64,000 nt of DNA from Candidatus Scatomonas pullistercoris. GTDB taxonomy: Bacteria; Bacillota; Clostridia; Lachnospirales; Lachnospiraceae. Below are positions 53,893 to 62,445 of the stretch, piece by piece. The stretch is from NCBI GenBank assembly GCA_018713515.1, contig DVOO01000030.1:1-64000 (forward strand), read 5' to 3'. The notes beneath the pieces are model-generated. The model saw only the letters and a list, made by a program, of their open reading frames with translations, ran no database searches and had not been told where the DNA came from. Position 1 is the first letter of the stretch, and every line of letters begins with the position of its first letter. Position numbers and translations under genes: made by a program.

Positions 53893-54897
53893 ATGAAAGC
53901 AAAAATCTTTCAGACCATTGCGGTGTGCATGACGGTGTGTATGCTGGTTGCCTGCGGAAACGGGCAGGAAGAAAGAAACAGCATATCTGCAGATGCATTA
54001 CAGGCCATACCGGAAGAATACAAGGATGCGGCAGAGCATCCCGGCACGCTGAACAGGCTGGTGTATGAAACCTGGGAATCCTTTACCTATGAAGTGCATA
54101 CGCAGCGGCTGACCAAAGAAGCCTGGGTATATCTGCCTTATGGTTATTCGGAAGAGCAGCAGTACAATGTATTTTACCTCAGTCACGGCGGCTGGAGCAA
54201 TGAAACGACGATTATGGGGACAGATCAGAACCCGACCTATTTTAAAAACGTGATTGACCATGCCATAGAAGACGGGAAAATGCAGCCGATGATCCTCGTG
54301 TTCCCCACTTACAACAATACGAGTGAAAGTGACAGCGGAGATTACAGTCTGGCGCTTCAGCTGACGGATCAGTTCCATCAGGAACTGGTAAACGATCTGA
54401 TCCCGACGGTGGAAAGCCGTTACAGTACCTATGCGGAAGATGTTACGCCGGAGAGCCTGAAAGCCAGCCGCAGCCACAGAGGGTTTGGGGGATTTTCCAT
54501 GGGCTCTGTGAATACAGGGTGTACCTTCCGCTACTGTCTGGACTATTTCCGTTATTTCATGCCCATGAGCGGCAGCTATACGGCGGACGGTGATTTTATG
54601 GAGGAGATTGTCAGAGAACAGGGGTACGGGCCGGAGGATTTCTTTATTTTCGCGGCGTCCGGAACAGAAGATTTTGCCTACCGCGCATTCCGGAACCAGA
54701 TCGATGCAATGGAAAATGCCTCCGGAGGAATCTTCCGTTCCGGACGGTCAGAACCGGGTGGCGGTGCGGTGCAAAAGCATGGAAACTCAGTGAAGATTTG
54801 CAAAGGAGCGGGTCTGACACTTCCCGCAAAATGTCCGAAAATCCGACAGTTTTTAAATGCCGCCATAAAATCCGACAATCTTCGCGCCACGTCCTAA
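53893..54897 (+). pseudogene. lipoprotein esterase (CE1/feruloyl-esterase-like) with lost C-terminus
   Basis: Signal lipobox M-L-V-A-C at residues 17-21, then an esterase domain with L-S-H-G-G-W oxyanion region, nucleophile elbow G-F-S-M-G-S (about residues 199-204) and F-A-A-S-G-T-E-D with the acid residue. From about residue 277 (nucleotide 54720) the sequence stops looking like an esterase: G-G-I-F-R-S-G-R then a basic, Lys-rich tail that ends at 54897. The C-terminal segment with the catalytic His (normally about 40-60 residues later, in a G-x-H pattern) is not there. The 3' part was probably replaced by deletion. A secreted but inactive protein is possible. Confidence 0.6.
54838..54877 (+). 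repeat. 11-bp direct repeat in the esterase tail
   Basis: AAAATCCGACA at 54838-54848 and 54867-54877. It lies in the part that no longer matches an esterase and may mark a small repeat family or the rearrangement. Confidence 0.5.
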
Positions 54898-55030
54898 AAA
54901 TTGGCATATGAGCGGAAATGTCCGTGTATTTATCTGGAAATTCATCCTACAATAAGGCCATGAAAGCTCCCGCAGAAAAAAATATTTTTAAGGCTGCGGC
55001 AGGGAACATGGAAAGGATGGGTCATAAGAT

Positions 55031-56410
55031 ATGAAGATGAGCAGTAAAATTAAAAACGCGGCAATTTCCACGGCCATACAGACGGCCTTGGATTATCTGG
55101 AAAAGGATCCGGAGAAGAACGCTCCGAAGATCATGGATCTGGTAGATAAACTGACGCCGGAGGGCTGGTATGAGAGCCAGAGAAGGCTGATCCGGCAGGC
55201 CATTGAGGAGAAAGGGAACTGGTATCAGCTGATCCTGAAGATCTACGAGCTGGATCCCGGCGTGAGAAAGGCCTTTTTTACGAATTTCATTACCAACGCC
55301 AGCCTGAAGGGCAGCGCGCTTCAGCATGAAACGGCGGAAAAGAACAACTGCAACGTGCCCTGGGCGATCCTGCTGGATCCCACATCGGCCTGCAATATGC
55401 ACTGTACCGGCTGCTGGGCCGCAGAGTACGGGCACAAGCTGAACCTTTCTCTGGAGACCATTGATTCCATTATCACCCAGGGAAAGCAGATGGGAACCTA
55501 CATGTACATTTATACGGGCGGGGAACCGCTGGTCCGCAAAAAAGACCTGATTAAAATCTGTGAGATGCACCCGGACTGCGAATTCCTGTGCTTCACCAAC
55601 GGAACGCTCATTGACGAAGAGTTCTGCCAGGATATGCTGCGGGTAAAGAACTTTGTCCCGGCCATCAGCCTGGAGGGCTTTGAGGAGGCAAATGACAGCC
55701 GCCGGGGAGCGGGTGTGTACCAGAAGGTAATGAAAGCCATGGAGCTTATGCGGAGCCACAGGCTGGCCTTCGGCGTGTCAGTCTGCTACACGAGCCGGAA
55801 TTACGAGGACGTTTCCAGCGAGGCCTTTTACGATAAAATCATTGATATGGGCGCGCTGTTTGTATGGTTTTTCCATTACATGCCCGTGGGGAATGCGGCT
55901 TCCCCGGAACTGCTTCTGAAGCCGGAGCAGAGGGAGGTCATGTACCGCAGGATCCGGGAATACCGGAGCACCAAGGCGATTTTCGGCATGGATTTTCAGA
56001 ATGACGGCCAGTACGTGGGCGGATGCATTGCCGGCGGCCGCTATTATCTGCACATCAATGCCAAGGGAGATGTGGAGCCCTGCGTATTTATTCACTATTC
56101 CAATGCCAACATTCATGACTGCACGCTGCTGGAGGCGTTGAAGAGCCCGCTGTTCCAGGCTTACCACGATAACCAGCCCTTCAACCGCAATCATCTGCGG
56201 CCCTGCCCCATGCTGGAAAATCCGGAGCGCCTGCGCAGGCTGGTCAGGGACAGCGGCGCGGTCAGCACGGATTACGAAGCGCCGGAAACCGTTGATCATC
56301 TCTGCGACAAGTGTGAAGCCTACGCGGAGAACTGGCGGCCTGCCGCGGAAAGACTGTGGGCGGAGTCCCATCCGCAGGAGCAGCAGGAAGGGGCCCCGGC
56401 GGCAAAATAA
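55031..56410 (+). CDS. radical SAM protein with extra Cys clusters
   Basis: 459 residues. The 4Fe-4S/SAM motif is C121-N-M-H-C125-T-G-C128 and the G-G-E-P motif follows (Y-T-G-G-E-P-L). An N-terminal helical part of about 110 residues precedes it. Several Cys in the last third (G-G-C-I-A-G-G-R-Y-Y, V-E-P-C-V-F, L-R-P-C-P-M, C-D-K-C) suggest auxiliary clusters of SPASM-like type. Substrate is unknown; similar clostridial proteins are widespread and unassigned. ATG 55031 behind GGAAAGGATGG; terminator and a new promoter follow. Confidence 0.88.
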   Translation: MKMSSKIKNAAISTAIQTALDYLEKDPEKNAPKIMDLVDKLTPEGWYESQRRLIRQAIEEKGNWYQLILKIYELDPGVRKAFFTNFITNASLKGSALQHETAEKNNCNVPWAILLDPTSACNMHCTGCWAAEYGHKLNLSLETIDSIITQGKQMGTYMYIYTGGEPLVRKKDLIKICEMHPDCEFLCFTNGTLIDEEFCQDMLRVKNFVPAISLEGFEEANDSRRGAGVYQKVMKAMELMRSHRLAFGVSVCYTSRNYEDVSSEAFYDKIIDMGALFVWFFHYMPVGNAASPELLLKPEQREVMYRRIREYRSTKAIFGMDFQNDGQYVGGCIAGGRYYLHINAKGDVEPCVFIHYSNANIHDCTLLEALKSPLFQAYHDNQPFNRNHLRPCPMLENPERLRRLVRDSGAVSTDYEAPETVDHLCDKCEAYAENWRPAAERLWAESHPQEQQEGAPAAK

Positions 56411-56421
56411 GAGGAAGCAGG

Positions 56422-56459
56422 AAAGACATTTCCGGATCCGGCCCGGAGATGTCTTTTTT
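56422..56459 (+). terminator. terminator of the radical SAM gene
   Basis: AGACAT with TCCGG pairs with CCGGA and ATGTCT, with unpaired T and G between the two helices; TTTTTTG follows. Confidence 0.85.
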
Positions 56460-56467
56460 GATATTTA

Positions 56468-56485
56468 CATGTGTCTTGACACATG
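56468..56485. promoter_or_regulatory. NiaR operator candidate on the nad promoter
   Basis: CATGTGTC-TT-GACACATG is a perfect 8-bp dyad. It covers the -35 hexamer (56476-56481) and resembles known NiaR sites (ACAnGTGTC/GACACnTGT). The niaR gene is in the operon, so autoregulation by niacin is expected. Confidence 0.75.
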
Positions 56486-56504
56486 CCCGGAAGGGTGCTA
56501 CAAT
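56476..56504 (+). promoter_or_regulatory. promoter of nadB-nadC-niaR-nadA
   Basis: TTGACA at 56476-56481, 17-base spacer, TACAAT at 56499-56504. Confidence 0.85.
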
Positions 56505-56547
56505 GGCGGCAGTCTGAAAAAAGAAAAATATTGGAGATACAGAAGCG

Positions 56548-57834
56548 ATGGATGAATTTTTTGATGTGGTCATTGTGGGAACCGGGGCGGCAGGCCTTTA
56601 CTGCGCTCTGAACCTTCCGGAGCGGATGACTGTGCTGATCCTGACAAAGCAGAAGGCGGATGAGAGCGATTCCTTTCTGGCCCAGGGCGGTATCTGCATG
56701 CTGCGGGGGGAGGAAGATTACGCGCTCTATATGGAGGACACCCTGCGGGCCGGCCATTATGAAAACGACCGGGGAGCGGTGGACCTGATGATCCGTTCTT
56801 CCAACAGTGTAATCCGGGATCTGGTGCGCCGGGGCGTGCGCTTTGCCCGCCACGGGGACGGAAGCCTGGACTTTACCCGGGAGGGAGCCCACTCCCGGCC
56901 CAGGATTTTGTACCATGAGGATGTGACTGGACGGGAAATCACCCAGACCCTTCTGGAAGAGGTGCTTCGCCGGGATAATCTGCTCCTTCGGGAAAATACG
57001 GCAATGCTGGATTTTATCAGTGATGACGCGGTCTGCGGCGGCGTGGTGGCGGCCGGGCCGGACGGAGTTCCCTATACGGTGGGGGCCGGGGCTGTGGTGC
57101 TGGCCTGCGGAGGGATCGGAGGCCTGTACAGGAATTCCACGAATTTTCCCCATATTACCGGGGACGCTCTGGCCATGGCCATGCGCCATAAAGTGGCGGT
57201 GGAGCATCTGGACTACATACAGATCCATCCCACCACGCTGTATTCCAAAAAACCGGGAAGACGCTTCCTGATCTCGGAGTCGGCCCGTGGAGAGGGGGCC
57301 CTTCTCTACGACAAAAACGGACAGAGATTTACGGATGAGCTTCAGCCCCGGGATCTGTTAAGCCAGGCCATCTACAGGCAGATGGAGCGGGACGGCACGG
57401 ACTTTGTCTGGGAGGATCTGCGTCCCCTGGGAAGAGAGACGCTTAAGGTACACTTCCCCAATATCTGCCATCACTGTCAGGATGAAGGCTTCGATGTACT
57501 GCATGAGCCCATTCCCGTGGTGCCGGCCCAGCACTATTTTATGGGCGGGATCAAAGTGGATTTAAGCAGCCGCACCGCCATGCCCGGGCTCTACGCCTGC
57601 GGCGAGATCAGCTGCAACGGCGTCCACGGACGGAACCGGCTGGCCAGCAATTCCCTGCTGGAATCCCTGGTCTTTGCACAGCGGGCCGCGGATGATATAC
57701 TGTTTGGAGAAACACCTGCCTTTGGAGGAAAGGCGCCGGATCTGGCTCCCTACCGGGAACAGGAACCGCTGTTTGCCGCCTACCGCCAGGAGGTACGGAA
57801 TGCGATCGAAAGGATGAGAAAGAGCCATGAATGA
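56548..57834 (+). CDS. nadB: L-aspartate oxidase, short form
   Basis: 428 residues. First step of de novo NAD synthesis: aspartate to iminoaspartate. FAD site G-T-G-A-A-G-L-Y-C-A near residue 10, S-F-L-A-Q-G-G-I, R-G-E-G-A-L-L, and H-Y-F-M-G-G-I with N-R-L-A-S-N-S-L-L-E-S-L near the end. It lacks the C-terminal helical domain of the long (about 530) enzymes, but the active-site residues are before that point. It overlaps nadC by 8 bases. Related fumarate reductase flavoproteins are ruled out by the nad context. Confidence 0.94.
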   Translation: MDEFFDVVIVGTGAAGLYCALNLPERMTVLILTKQKADESDSFLAQGGICMLRGEEDYALYMEDTLRAGHYENDRGAVDLMIRSSNSVIRDLVRRGVRFARHGDGSLDFTREGAHSRPRILYHEDVTGREITQTLLEEVLRRDNLLLRENTAMLDFISDDAVCGGVVAAGPDGVPYTVGAGAVVLACGGIGGLYRNSTNFPHITGDALAMAMRHKVAVEHLDYIQIHPTTLYSKKPGRRFLISESARGEGALLYDKNGQRFTDELQPRDLLSQAIYRQMERDGTDFVWEDLRPLGRETLKVHFPNICHHCQDEGFDVLHEPIPVVPAQHYFMGGIKVDLSSRTAMPGLYACGEISCNGVHGRNRLASNSLLESLVFAQRAADDILFGETPAFGGKAPDLAPYREQEPLFAAYRQEVRNAIERMRKSHE

Positions 57835-58696
57835 GATTAGCCTGAAATTAAACGCAGATGATTTGATCCTGCAGGCGCTGCGGGAGGACATGCCGGGGGA
57901 GGACGTCTCCACCAACGCGGTAATGCCGGAGGCCTGCGCCGGAACGGTAGACCTGATTGCCAAGGAGGACGGCATTGTGGCCGGTCTGGATGTGTTTGCC
58001 AGGGTCTTTATGCTGCTGGATGCGGAGACGCGGATAGAATTTTTCTGCAAAGACGGCGACGCGGTCCGGAAGGGACAGAAGCTGGCCGTGGTAAACGGAG
58101 ATATCCGGGTGCTGCTCTCCGGAGAGCGGGTGGCCCTGAATTATCTGCAGCGCATGAGCGGCATCGCTACCTATACCCACGAGATGGCCGCGCTGCTTGC
58201 GGGAACCGGCATTACCCTGCTGGATACCAGAAAGACCAGCCCCAACAACCGGGTCTTTGAAAAGTACGCGGTTCGGGTGGGAGGCGGCGCCAACCACCGG
58301 ACCGGTCTTTCGGACGGCGTGCTGCTGAAGGATAACCACATCGGAGCGGCCGGCGGCGTGGCCCGGGCGGTGCAGATGGCCAGAGCCTACGCGCCTTTTG
58401 TGCGGAAGATTGAGGTGGAGACAGAGACCCTGGATCAGGTAAAGGAGGCGGTGGAAGCCGGCGCGGACATTATCATGCTGGACAATATGAGTGACGTGGA
58501 TATGAAAAAGGCCGTGGAGCTCATTGGCGGGCGGGCGAAAACCGAGTGCTCCGGAAACGTGACGCGGGAGAACATCGCCCGGCTGGCAGATATCGGCGTG
58601 GACTACGTATCCAGCGGCGCTCTGACCCATTCGGCGCCGATCCTGGATCTGTCCATGAAGTATCTGCGTCCGGTCAGCCGGGAGGTGGAGTCATGA
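57827..58696 (+). CDS. nadC: nicotinate-nucleotide pyrophosphorylase (carboxylating)
   Basis: 289 residues. Converts quinolinate and PRPP to nicotinate mononucleotide. Motifs: G-E-R-V-A-L-N-Y-L-Q-R-M-S-G-I-A-T, D-T-R-K-T-S-P, H-R-x-G-L-S-D-G-V-L-L-K-D-N-H-I and E-V-E-T-E-T-L. It overlaps nadB and, by ATGA, niaR. Confidence 0.97.
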   Translation: MNEISLKLNADDLILQALREDMPGEDVSTNAVMPEACAGTVDLIAKEDGIVAGLDVFARVFMLLDAETRIEFFCKDGDAVRKGQKLAVVNGDIRVLLSGERVALNYLQRMSGIATYTHEMAALLAGTGITLLDTRKTSPNNRVFEKYAVRVGGGANHRTGLSDGVLLKDNHIGAAGGVARAVQMARAYAPFVRKIEVETETLDQVKEAVEAGADIIMLDNMSDVDMKKAVELIGGRAKTECSGNVTRENIARLADIGVDYVSSGALTHSAPILDLSMKYLRPVSREVES

Positions 58697-59256
58697 CTAC
58701 CGCGGAGAGACGCAGGGAGATCCTGCAGATTTTATCCGGGGCAGGGGATCCGGTGGCGGCCAGGGATCTGGCAGCCAGGTTCGGGGTCAGCCGGCAGGTC
58801 ATCGTCCAGGATCTGGCGGTGATCCGGGCGTCCCATCCCCACATCATCTCCACTTACCGGGGCTATGTGATGCAGCAGCCGGAGAGCGGCTTCACGCGGG
58901 AATTCAAGGTACGCCACGGCTCTGACCGGACGGAGGAGGAGCTGAACCTGATCGTGGACCACGGCGGCTGGGTAAAAAATATCAGCATCAGCCACCGGGT
59001 GTACGGGCGCATGACGGCAGATCTGGACATCAGCTGCCGCCAGGATGTACAGGATTTTCTGCAGTCTCTGGCAGGAGCTTCCTCACGGGTACTTTCCACG
59101 GCCACGGACGGCTATCATTACCATCTGGTGGAGGCGGCCGCCCGGGAGAGGCTGGACAAGATCGGGGAGGCCCTGAAGCAGGCCGGCTTTCTGGCGCCTC
59201 TGCAGCCCTGGGAGAAGGATGAAACCGGGCAGGGACGGGAAGGAGAAAGAGGATGA
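58693..59256 (+). CDS. niaR: niacin-responsive repressor NiaR
   Basis: 187 residues. N-terminal winged helix of the HTH_11 type (R-R-R-E-I-L-Q-I-L, D-L-A-A-R-F-G-V-S-R-Q-V-I-V-Q-D-L) and a C-terminal 3H domain with conserved His (V-R-H-G, V-D-H-G-G-W, S-H-R-V-Y-G). Niacin is the usual co-repressor, bound with a metal. ATGA overlap with nadC and a 4-base overlap with nadA show it is inside the operon, between biosynthetic genes. It should bind the dyad at 56468. Confidence 0.93.
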   Translation: MTTAERRREILQILSGAGDPVAARDLAARFGVSRQVIVQDLAVIRASHPHIISTYRGYVMQQPESGFTREFKVRHGSDRTEEELNLIVDHGGWVKNISISHRVYGRMTADLDISCRQDVQDFLQSLAGASSRVLSTATDGYHYHLVEAAARERLDKIGEALKQAGFLAPLQPWEKDETGQGREGERG

Positions 59257-60170
59257 CGGTACGTGACATGCAGGAGGAGATCCTGCGCCTGAAAAAAGAA
59301 AAGGATATTTGCATTCTGGCCCATGCCTATCAGAGCCAGGCGGTTCTGGAGATCGCGGATTTTACAGGGGACTCCTATGGGCTGAGCCGCCAGGCGGCGC
59401 AAGCGCCCCAGCAGGGCGTGATCCTCTGCGGAGTCCGCTTTATGGCGGAGACCTGCAAGATCCTGAATCCGGAAAAGAGAGTCTGGCTGGCCAATCCCAT
59501 GGCCGGCTGCCCCATGGCTGAGCAGATGACCCCGGAAATGCTGCGGGAGCTGAAGGAGCAGTATCCCGGCTATACTGCGGTAGCCTACATCAATACCACC
59601 TCTGCCCTGAAGACGGAGTGCGACGTCTGTGTCACCAGCTCCAGCGCCGTTTCCATCTGCAGGGCCCTGGACAGTGACAAAATTCTGTTTGTTCCGGACC
59701 CGAATCTGGGACAGTACGTGGCGGAGCAGATCCCGGAAAAAACCTTTGCCCTCTGGCACGGGGGCTGTCCCCGGCATATGGAGGTTTCCGGGGAAGAAGT
59801 GAGGAGGGCAAGGGCCGCCCACCCGGAAGCCCTGCTGCTGGTACACCCTGAGTGCCGGCCGGAGGTGACGGAACAGGCGGATTATGTGGGATCTACCACC
59901 GGCATCCTGGCTTTTGCGGAAAAATCAGAGGCCCGGGAATTTTTGATCGGCACCGAAAACAGTATTGTGGAGCATCTGCAGTTTTCCTGTCCGGAAAAGC
60001 AGTTTTACCCTGTTTCACCGGCGCTGACCTGCGCGGATATGAAGCTGACCACCCTGGCGGATGTGTACCGCACCCTGGAGGGAAGAGGCGGAGAGGAGAT
60101 TATCCTGCCGGCATCCGTCATGGAAGGCGCGGCCCGGTGCATCCGCCGGATGGTGGAGCTGGGCGGCTGA
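59253..60170 (+). CDS. nadA: quinolinate synthase
   Basis: 305 residues. 4Fe-4S enzyme joining iminoaspartate and dihydroxyacetone phosphate. Motifs: I-L-A-H-A-Y-Q-S, G-D-S-Y-G-L-S, F-M-A-E-T-C-K-I-L-N-P (first Cys), C-x-V-C-V-T-S-S-S-A (second) and H-P-E-C-R-P-E-V (third). Last gene of the unit, closed by a terminator. The order nadB-nadC-niaR-nadA puts the repressor before nadA, so repressor and enzyme levels are linked. Confidence 0.97.
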   Translation: MTVRDMQEEILRLKKEKDICILAHAYQSQAVLEIADFTGDSYGLSRQAAQAPQQGVILCGVRFMAETCKILNPEKRVWLANPMAGCPMAEQMTPEMLRELKEQYPGYTAVAYINTTSALKTECDVCVTSSSAVSICRALDSDKILFVPDPNLGQYVAEQIPEKTFALWHGGCPRHMEVSGEEVRRARAAHPEALLLVHPECRPEVTEQADYVGSTTGILAFAEKSEAREFLIGTENSIVEHLQFSCPEKQFYPVSPALTCADMKLTTLADVYRTLEGRGGEEIILPASVMEGAARCIRRMVELGG

Positions 60171-60211
60171 AGAACCCCGGTGCCGCAGAAGAAAAACAGA
60201 ACAGACTTTCA

Positions 60212-60250
60212 GAAAGAGACATTTTTCCGGAAGGGGAAGTGTCTTTTTTT
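60212..60250 (+). terminator. terminator of the nad operon
   Basis: AGACATTTTTCC and GGGGAAGTGTCT pair with two mismatches around GGAA; TTTTTTT follows. Confidence 0.8.
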
Positions 60251-60340
60251 TGAGCCGCAGCGGAAGCTGTCCCGGAAGAATTAGAAGCGGAAGACTCAGG
60301 GGTGTGACAAAAATGCAAGAGAAATGTAAGGGCGGTATCG

Positions 60341-60369
60341 TTGAATATATGTTTTTGGATGCGTATACT
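60341..60369 (+). promoter_or_regulatory. promoter of the GT51 chimera
   Basis: TTGAAT at 60341-60346, 17-base spacer, TATACT at 60364-60369. Leader of about 90 bases, no terminator in it. Confidence 0.75.
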
Positions 60370-60465
60370 GAATACACAGTAATTTTATTAAGAAAAAGCC
60401 GGAGATTTTATGAAACTGCCGTGAAATTTCCCTGTGAAACAGTTACCCATAGAGGAGAGATTAGC

Positions 60466-61431
60466 TTGAAAAAATGGATTTGCAGAATTCTCCTGTCCCT
60501 GCTGACGGTGCTGGCATCTGCGGGAGCGGTCACAGTCTGTCTGGGCTACATAGAATACCGGGAAGCACTTCAGGAGGAGGATCTTGCGGAGAAAATAGCG
60601 GAGATCCGCATGCGTCCGGATTACGTACTCTTCCAGGATCTGCCCCGGACGTACGTGGATGCGGTGGTGGCGGTGGAGGATCACCGTTTCTGGCAGCATG
60701 GAGGCATGGATCTGATCGCCATCGGGCGGGCGGTGAAGAATGATCTTCTGTCGGGAAGCCTGAAGGAAGGGGGAAGCACCATCACCCAGCAGCTGGCCAG
60801 GAACCTTTATTTTACCCAGGAGAAAAAATTCACAAGAAAAATAGCGGAGATCTTCCTGGCCCTGAAGCTGGAGCGGGACTGCACGAAGGAGGAAATTCTG
60901 GAATTATACGTAAATACCATTTATTTTGGAGACGGCTATTATGGGATCGGGGAAGCAGCCTCGGGATATTACGGGAAAGAGCCGAAATACCTGAATCCCT
61001 ATGAATCTACCATGCTGGCGGGGCTGCCCAACGCGCCTTCCGCCTATGCCCTCCGGGAACACCCGGATCTGGCGGAACAGCGCAGACAGATTGTTGTCGG
61101 GCAGATGGAGAAGTACGGATATCTGAGTGCCCAGGAGGAGAGATGGCTGAAAGGTGCGCTGATAAAGGGCAGGCCCATCCGTATCTTCGTTTACGCTGAC
61201 ATGGAGAGCAAAATGGCGCGCTGCCGCCGGAAAGCTCCAACGGAAGAGAAGCTGACGGACAAGGAGCTGCGGCAGAAAATTCTTGCCGTGGATAAAGACC
61301 GCGCCAAATATTATGAATTCTTCACGGGACAGACCTGGGGAAACAGGCTGAACTTTGATTTCTGCATCAATACAAGTCAGATGGTCATAAAAGATATAGT
61401 GCCTCCCCTGGCAAAATTTCTTATGAGTTAA
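60466..61431 (+). CDS. peptidoglycan glycosyltransferase (GT51) fused to a cytidylate-kinase-like fragment
   Basis: 321 residues. N-terminal membrane helix (about 5-28), then a GT51 domain with E71-D-H-R-F (catalytic Glu), G-G-S-T-I-T-Q-Q-L-A-R-N and L-E-L-Y-V-N-T-I-Y-F-G. From about residue 238 the sequence turns into the C-terminal part of a cytidylate-kinase-like protein (I-F-V-Y-A-D-M-E-S-K, then D-R-A-K-Y-Y-E-F-F-T-G, then D-F-C-I-N-T-S) without the P-loop half. The frame is continuous. TTG 60466 behind AGAGGAG is taken as start; the open frame upstream lies over the nad terminator. The GT51 part may be active as a monofunctional enzyme; the tail cannot be a kinase. Confidence 0.85.
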   Translation: MKKWICRILLSLLTVLASAGAVTVCLGYIEYREALQEEDLAEKIAEIRMRPDYVLFQDLPRTYVDAVVAVEDHRFWQHGGMDLIAIGRAVKNDLLSGSLKEGGSTITQQLARNLYFTQEKKFTRKIAEIFLALKLERDCTKEEILELYVNTIYFGDGYYGIGEAASGYYGKEPKYLNPYESTMLAGLPNAPSAYALREHPDLAEQRRQIVVGQMEKYGYLSAQEERWLKGALIKGRPIRIFVYADMESKMARCRRKAPTEEKLTDKELRQKILAVDKDRAKYYEFFTGQTWGNRLNFDFCINTSQMVIKDIVPPLAKFLMS

Positions 61432-61478
61432 ATGGAAAGGGCCTGAAAAACGGGTTTTCTTCTGGAAGCCGGCGGATT

Positions 61479-61901
61479 TTATACCGATACGGCTTCCAGA
61501 GCCCTGCAGATCGTCTGCACGCCTTCCTGCTGGCGGCGGATACGGGCCCGCAGGGAGTTATTGGTCAGCAGAAGCTGCAGTTTTCCCTGTTCGCTCCGGA
61601 TCTTTAGGATCCGCTGAAAAGGCAGAAGACCGCGGTTGATCTTGAGCTTTTTAATCTTAGACAGCGGGAGCACGATTCTTCCGCAGACGGCAGAAATATC
61701 CATATCGGACAGGGCCGCCACGACAAAAGATTTTTCGGTAATGCCCAGGTAGCAGGATACGGAATCCATGGCACCGAGAGCCAGCATTTTGGCGGTGCTT
61801 CCGGTGAGCGTTCCCCAGGCTTTGCCCACGTAGTGTTCTCCTTCCGGGCGGACTTCTTCCAGAAGACGGTTCATATCATTATCATTCATCAGTAAAGCCA
61901 T
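61479..61901 (-). CDS. PH-like domain protein, unknown function
   Basis: 140 residues, no membrane helix. Strand-rich pattern (Y-V-G-K-A-W-G-T-L-T, Y-L-G-I-T-E-K-S-F-V-V-A-A-L, R-I-V-L-P-L-S-K-I-K-K-L-K-I, Q-L-L-L-T) with a C-terminal helix, as in bacterial PH/bPH domains of the YokE type. A TATAAT box on the minus strand 40-50 bases upstream may be its promoter. Identity is tentative. Confidence 0.6.
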   Translation of the reverse strand: MALLMNDNDMNRLLEEVRPEGEHYVGKAWGTLTGSTAKMLALGAMDSVSCYLGITEKSFVVAALSDMDISAVCGRIVLPLSKIKKLKINRGLLPFQRILKIRSEQGKLQLLLTNNSLRARIRRQQEGVQTICRALEAVSV

Positions 61902-62025
61902 AACTGCACATCCTTTCCTCAGAATTCTAAACTTCTGTATTCAGAGGAATTATAGTGCCGCCGCCGGATTTCCGCTATCACGAAGAAGAAAAGAGAAGCG
62001 TAAATCCAGGTAAAATCCGGAGCCC
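61902..62025. other. short spacer between the PH-like and YolD-like genes
   Basis: 124 bases without a gene. Minus-strand TATAAT at about 61950 likely belongs to the PH-like gene. CCGGATTT and AAATCCGG can pair around a long loop but no clean terminator is seen. Confidence 0.45.
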
Positions 62026-62445
62026 TCAAAACTCCCGGGCAAACAGAGAAGATTCTATTTCCAGAATATTTTCCAGAGAAATCCTGGTGCCGTCCGTCAG
62101 CGCCAGGATCTTTTTCCGGGCGTCGATGTTTTCCAGGCGCCCATCAGAACTCTGATAGGATCCTCCCTGTTTCCGTGCATCGGGCCGGAACCAGGTAATC
62201 CGGACTTCCGGGTGATCCCTGCAGACAGCCAGAAGCCGGAGCTTCCGCTGCAGTTCCTCCTGCAGATCCTCCCCCGGAATCTTTTTTGGAACTGTCAGCC
62301 TGCTCCGTTCCCGGATCACCTGGCTGTAGCCGGTCAGGGCCGCGAAGGGGGCGAACTGAGCCGCCCGGAGAGAACGGGGCATGGGAGGATGAGAGGAGGA
62401 GACATGGCGGGGAAGATCCATCATATCTTCGTAGGGTGAGTTCAT
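62026..62445 (-). CDS. YolD-like protein
   Basis: 139 residues. It has the clostridial YolD-like look: Y-E-D-M-M-D-L-P-R-H-V-S at the start, then A-A-Q-F-A-P-F-A-A-L-T-G-Y and a C-terminal strand region (R-K-I-L-A-L-T-D-G-T-R-I). YolD proteins are partners of UvrX-type Y-family polymerases; here the ATG overlaps the polymerase stop by 4 bases, which supports the same arrangement. SOS control is possible, but no LexA box is visible since the promoter lies at or beyond the window end. Confidence 0.78.
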   Translation of the reverse strand: MNSPYEDMMDLPRHVSSSHPPMPRSLRAAQFAPFAALTGYSQVIRERSRLTVPKKIPGEDLQEELQRKLRLLAVCRDHPEVRITWFRPDARKQGGSYQSSDGRLENIDARKKILALTDGTRISLENILEIESSLFAREF

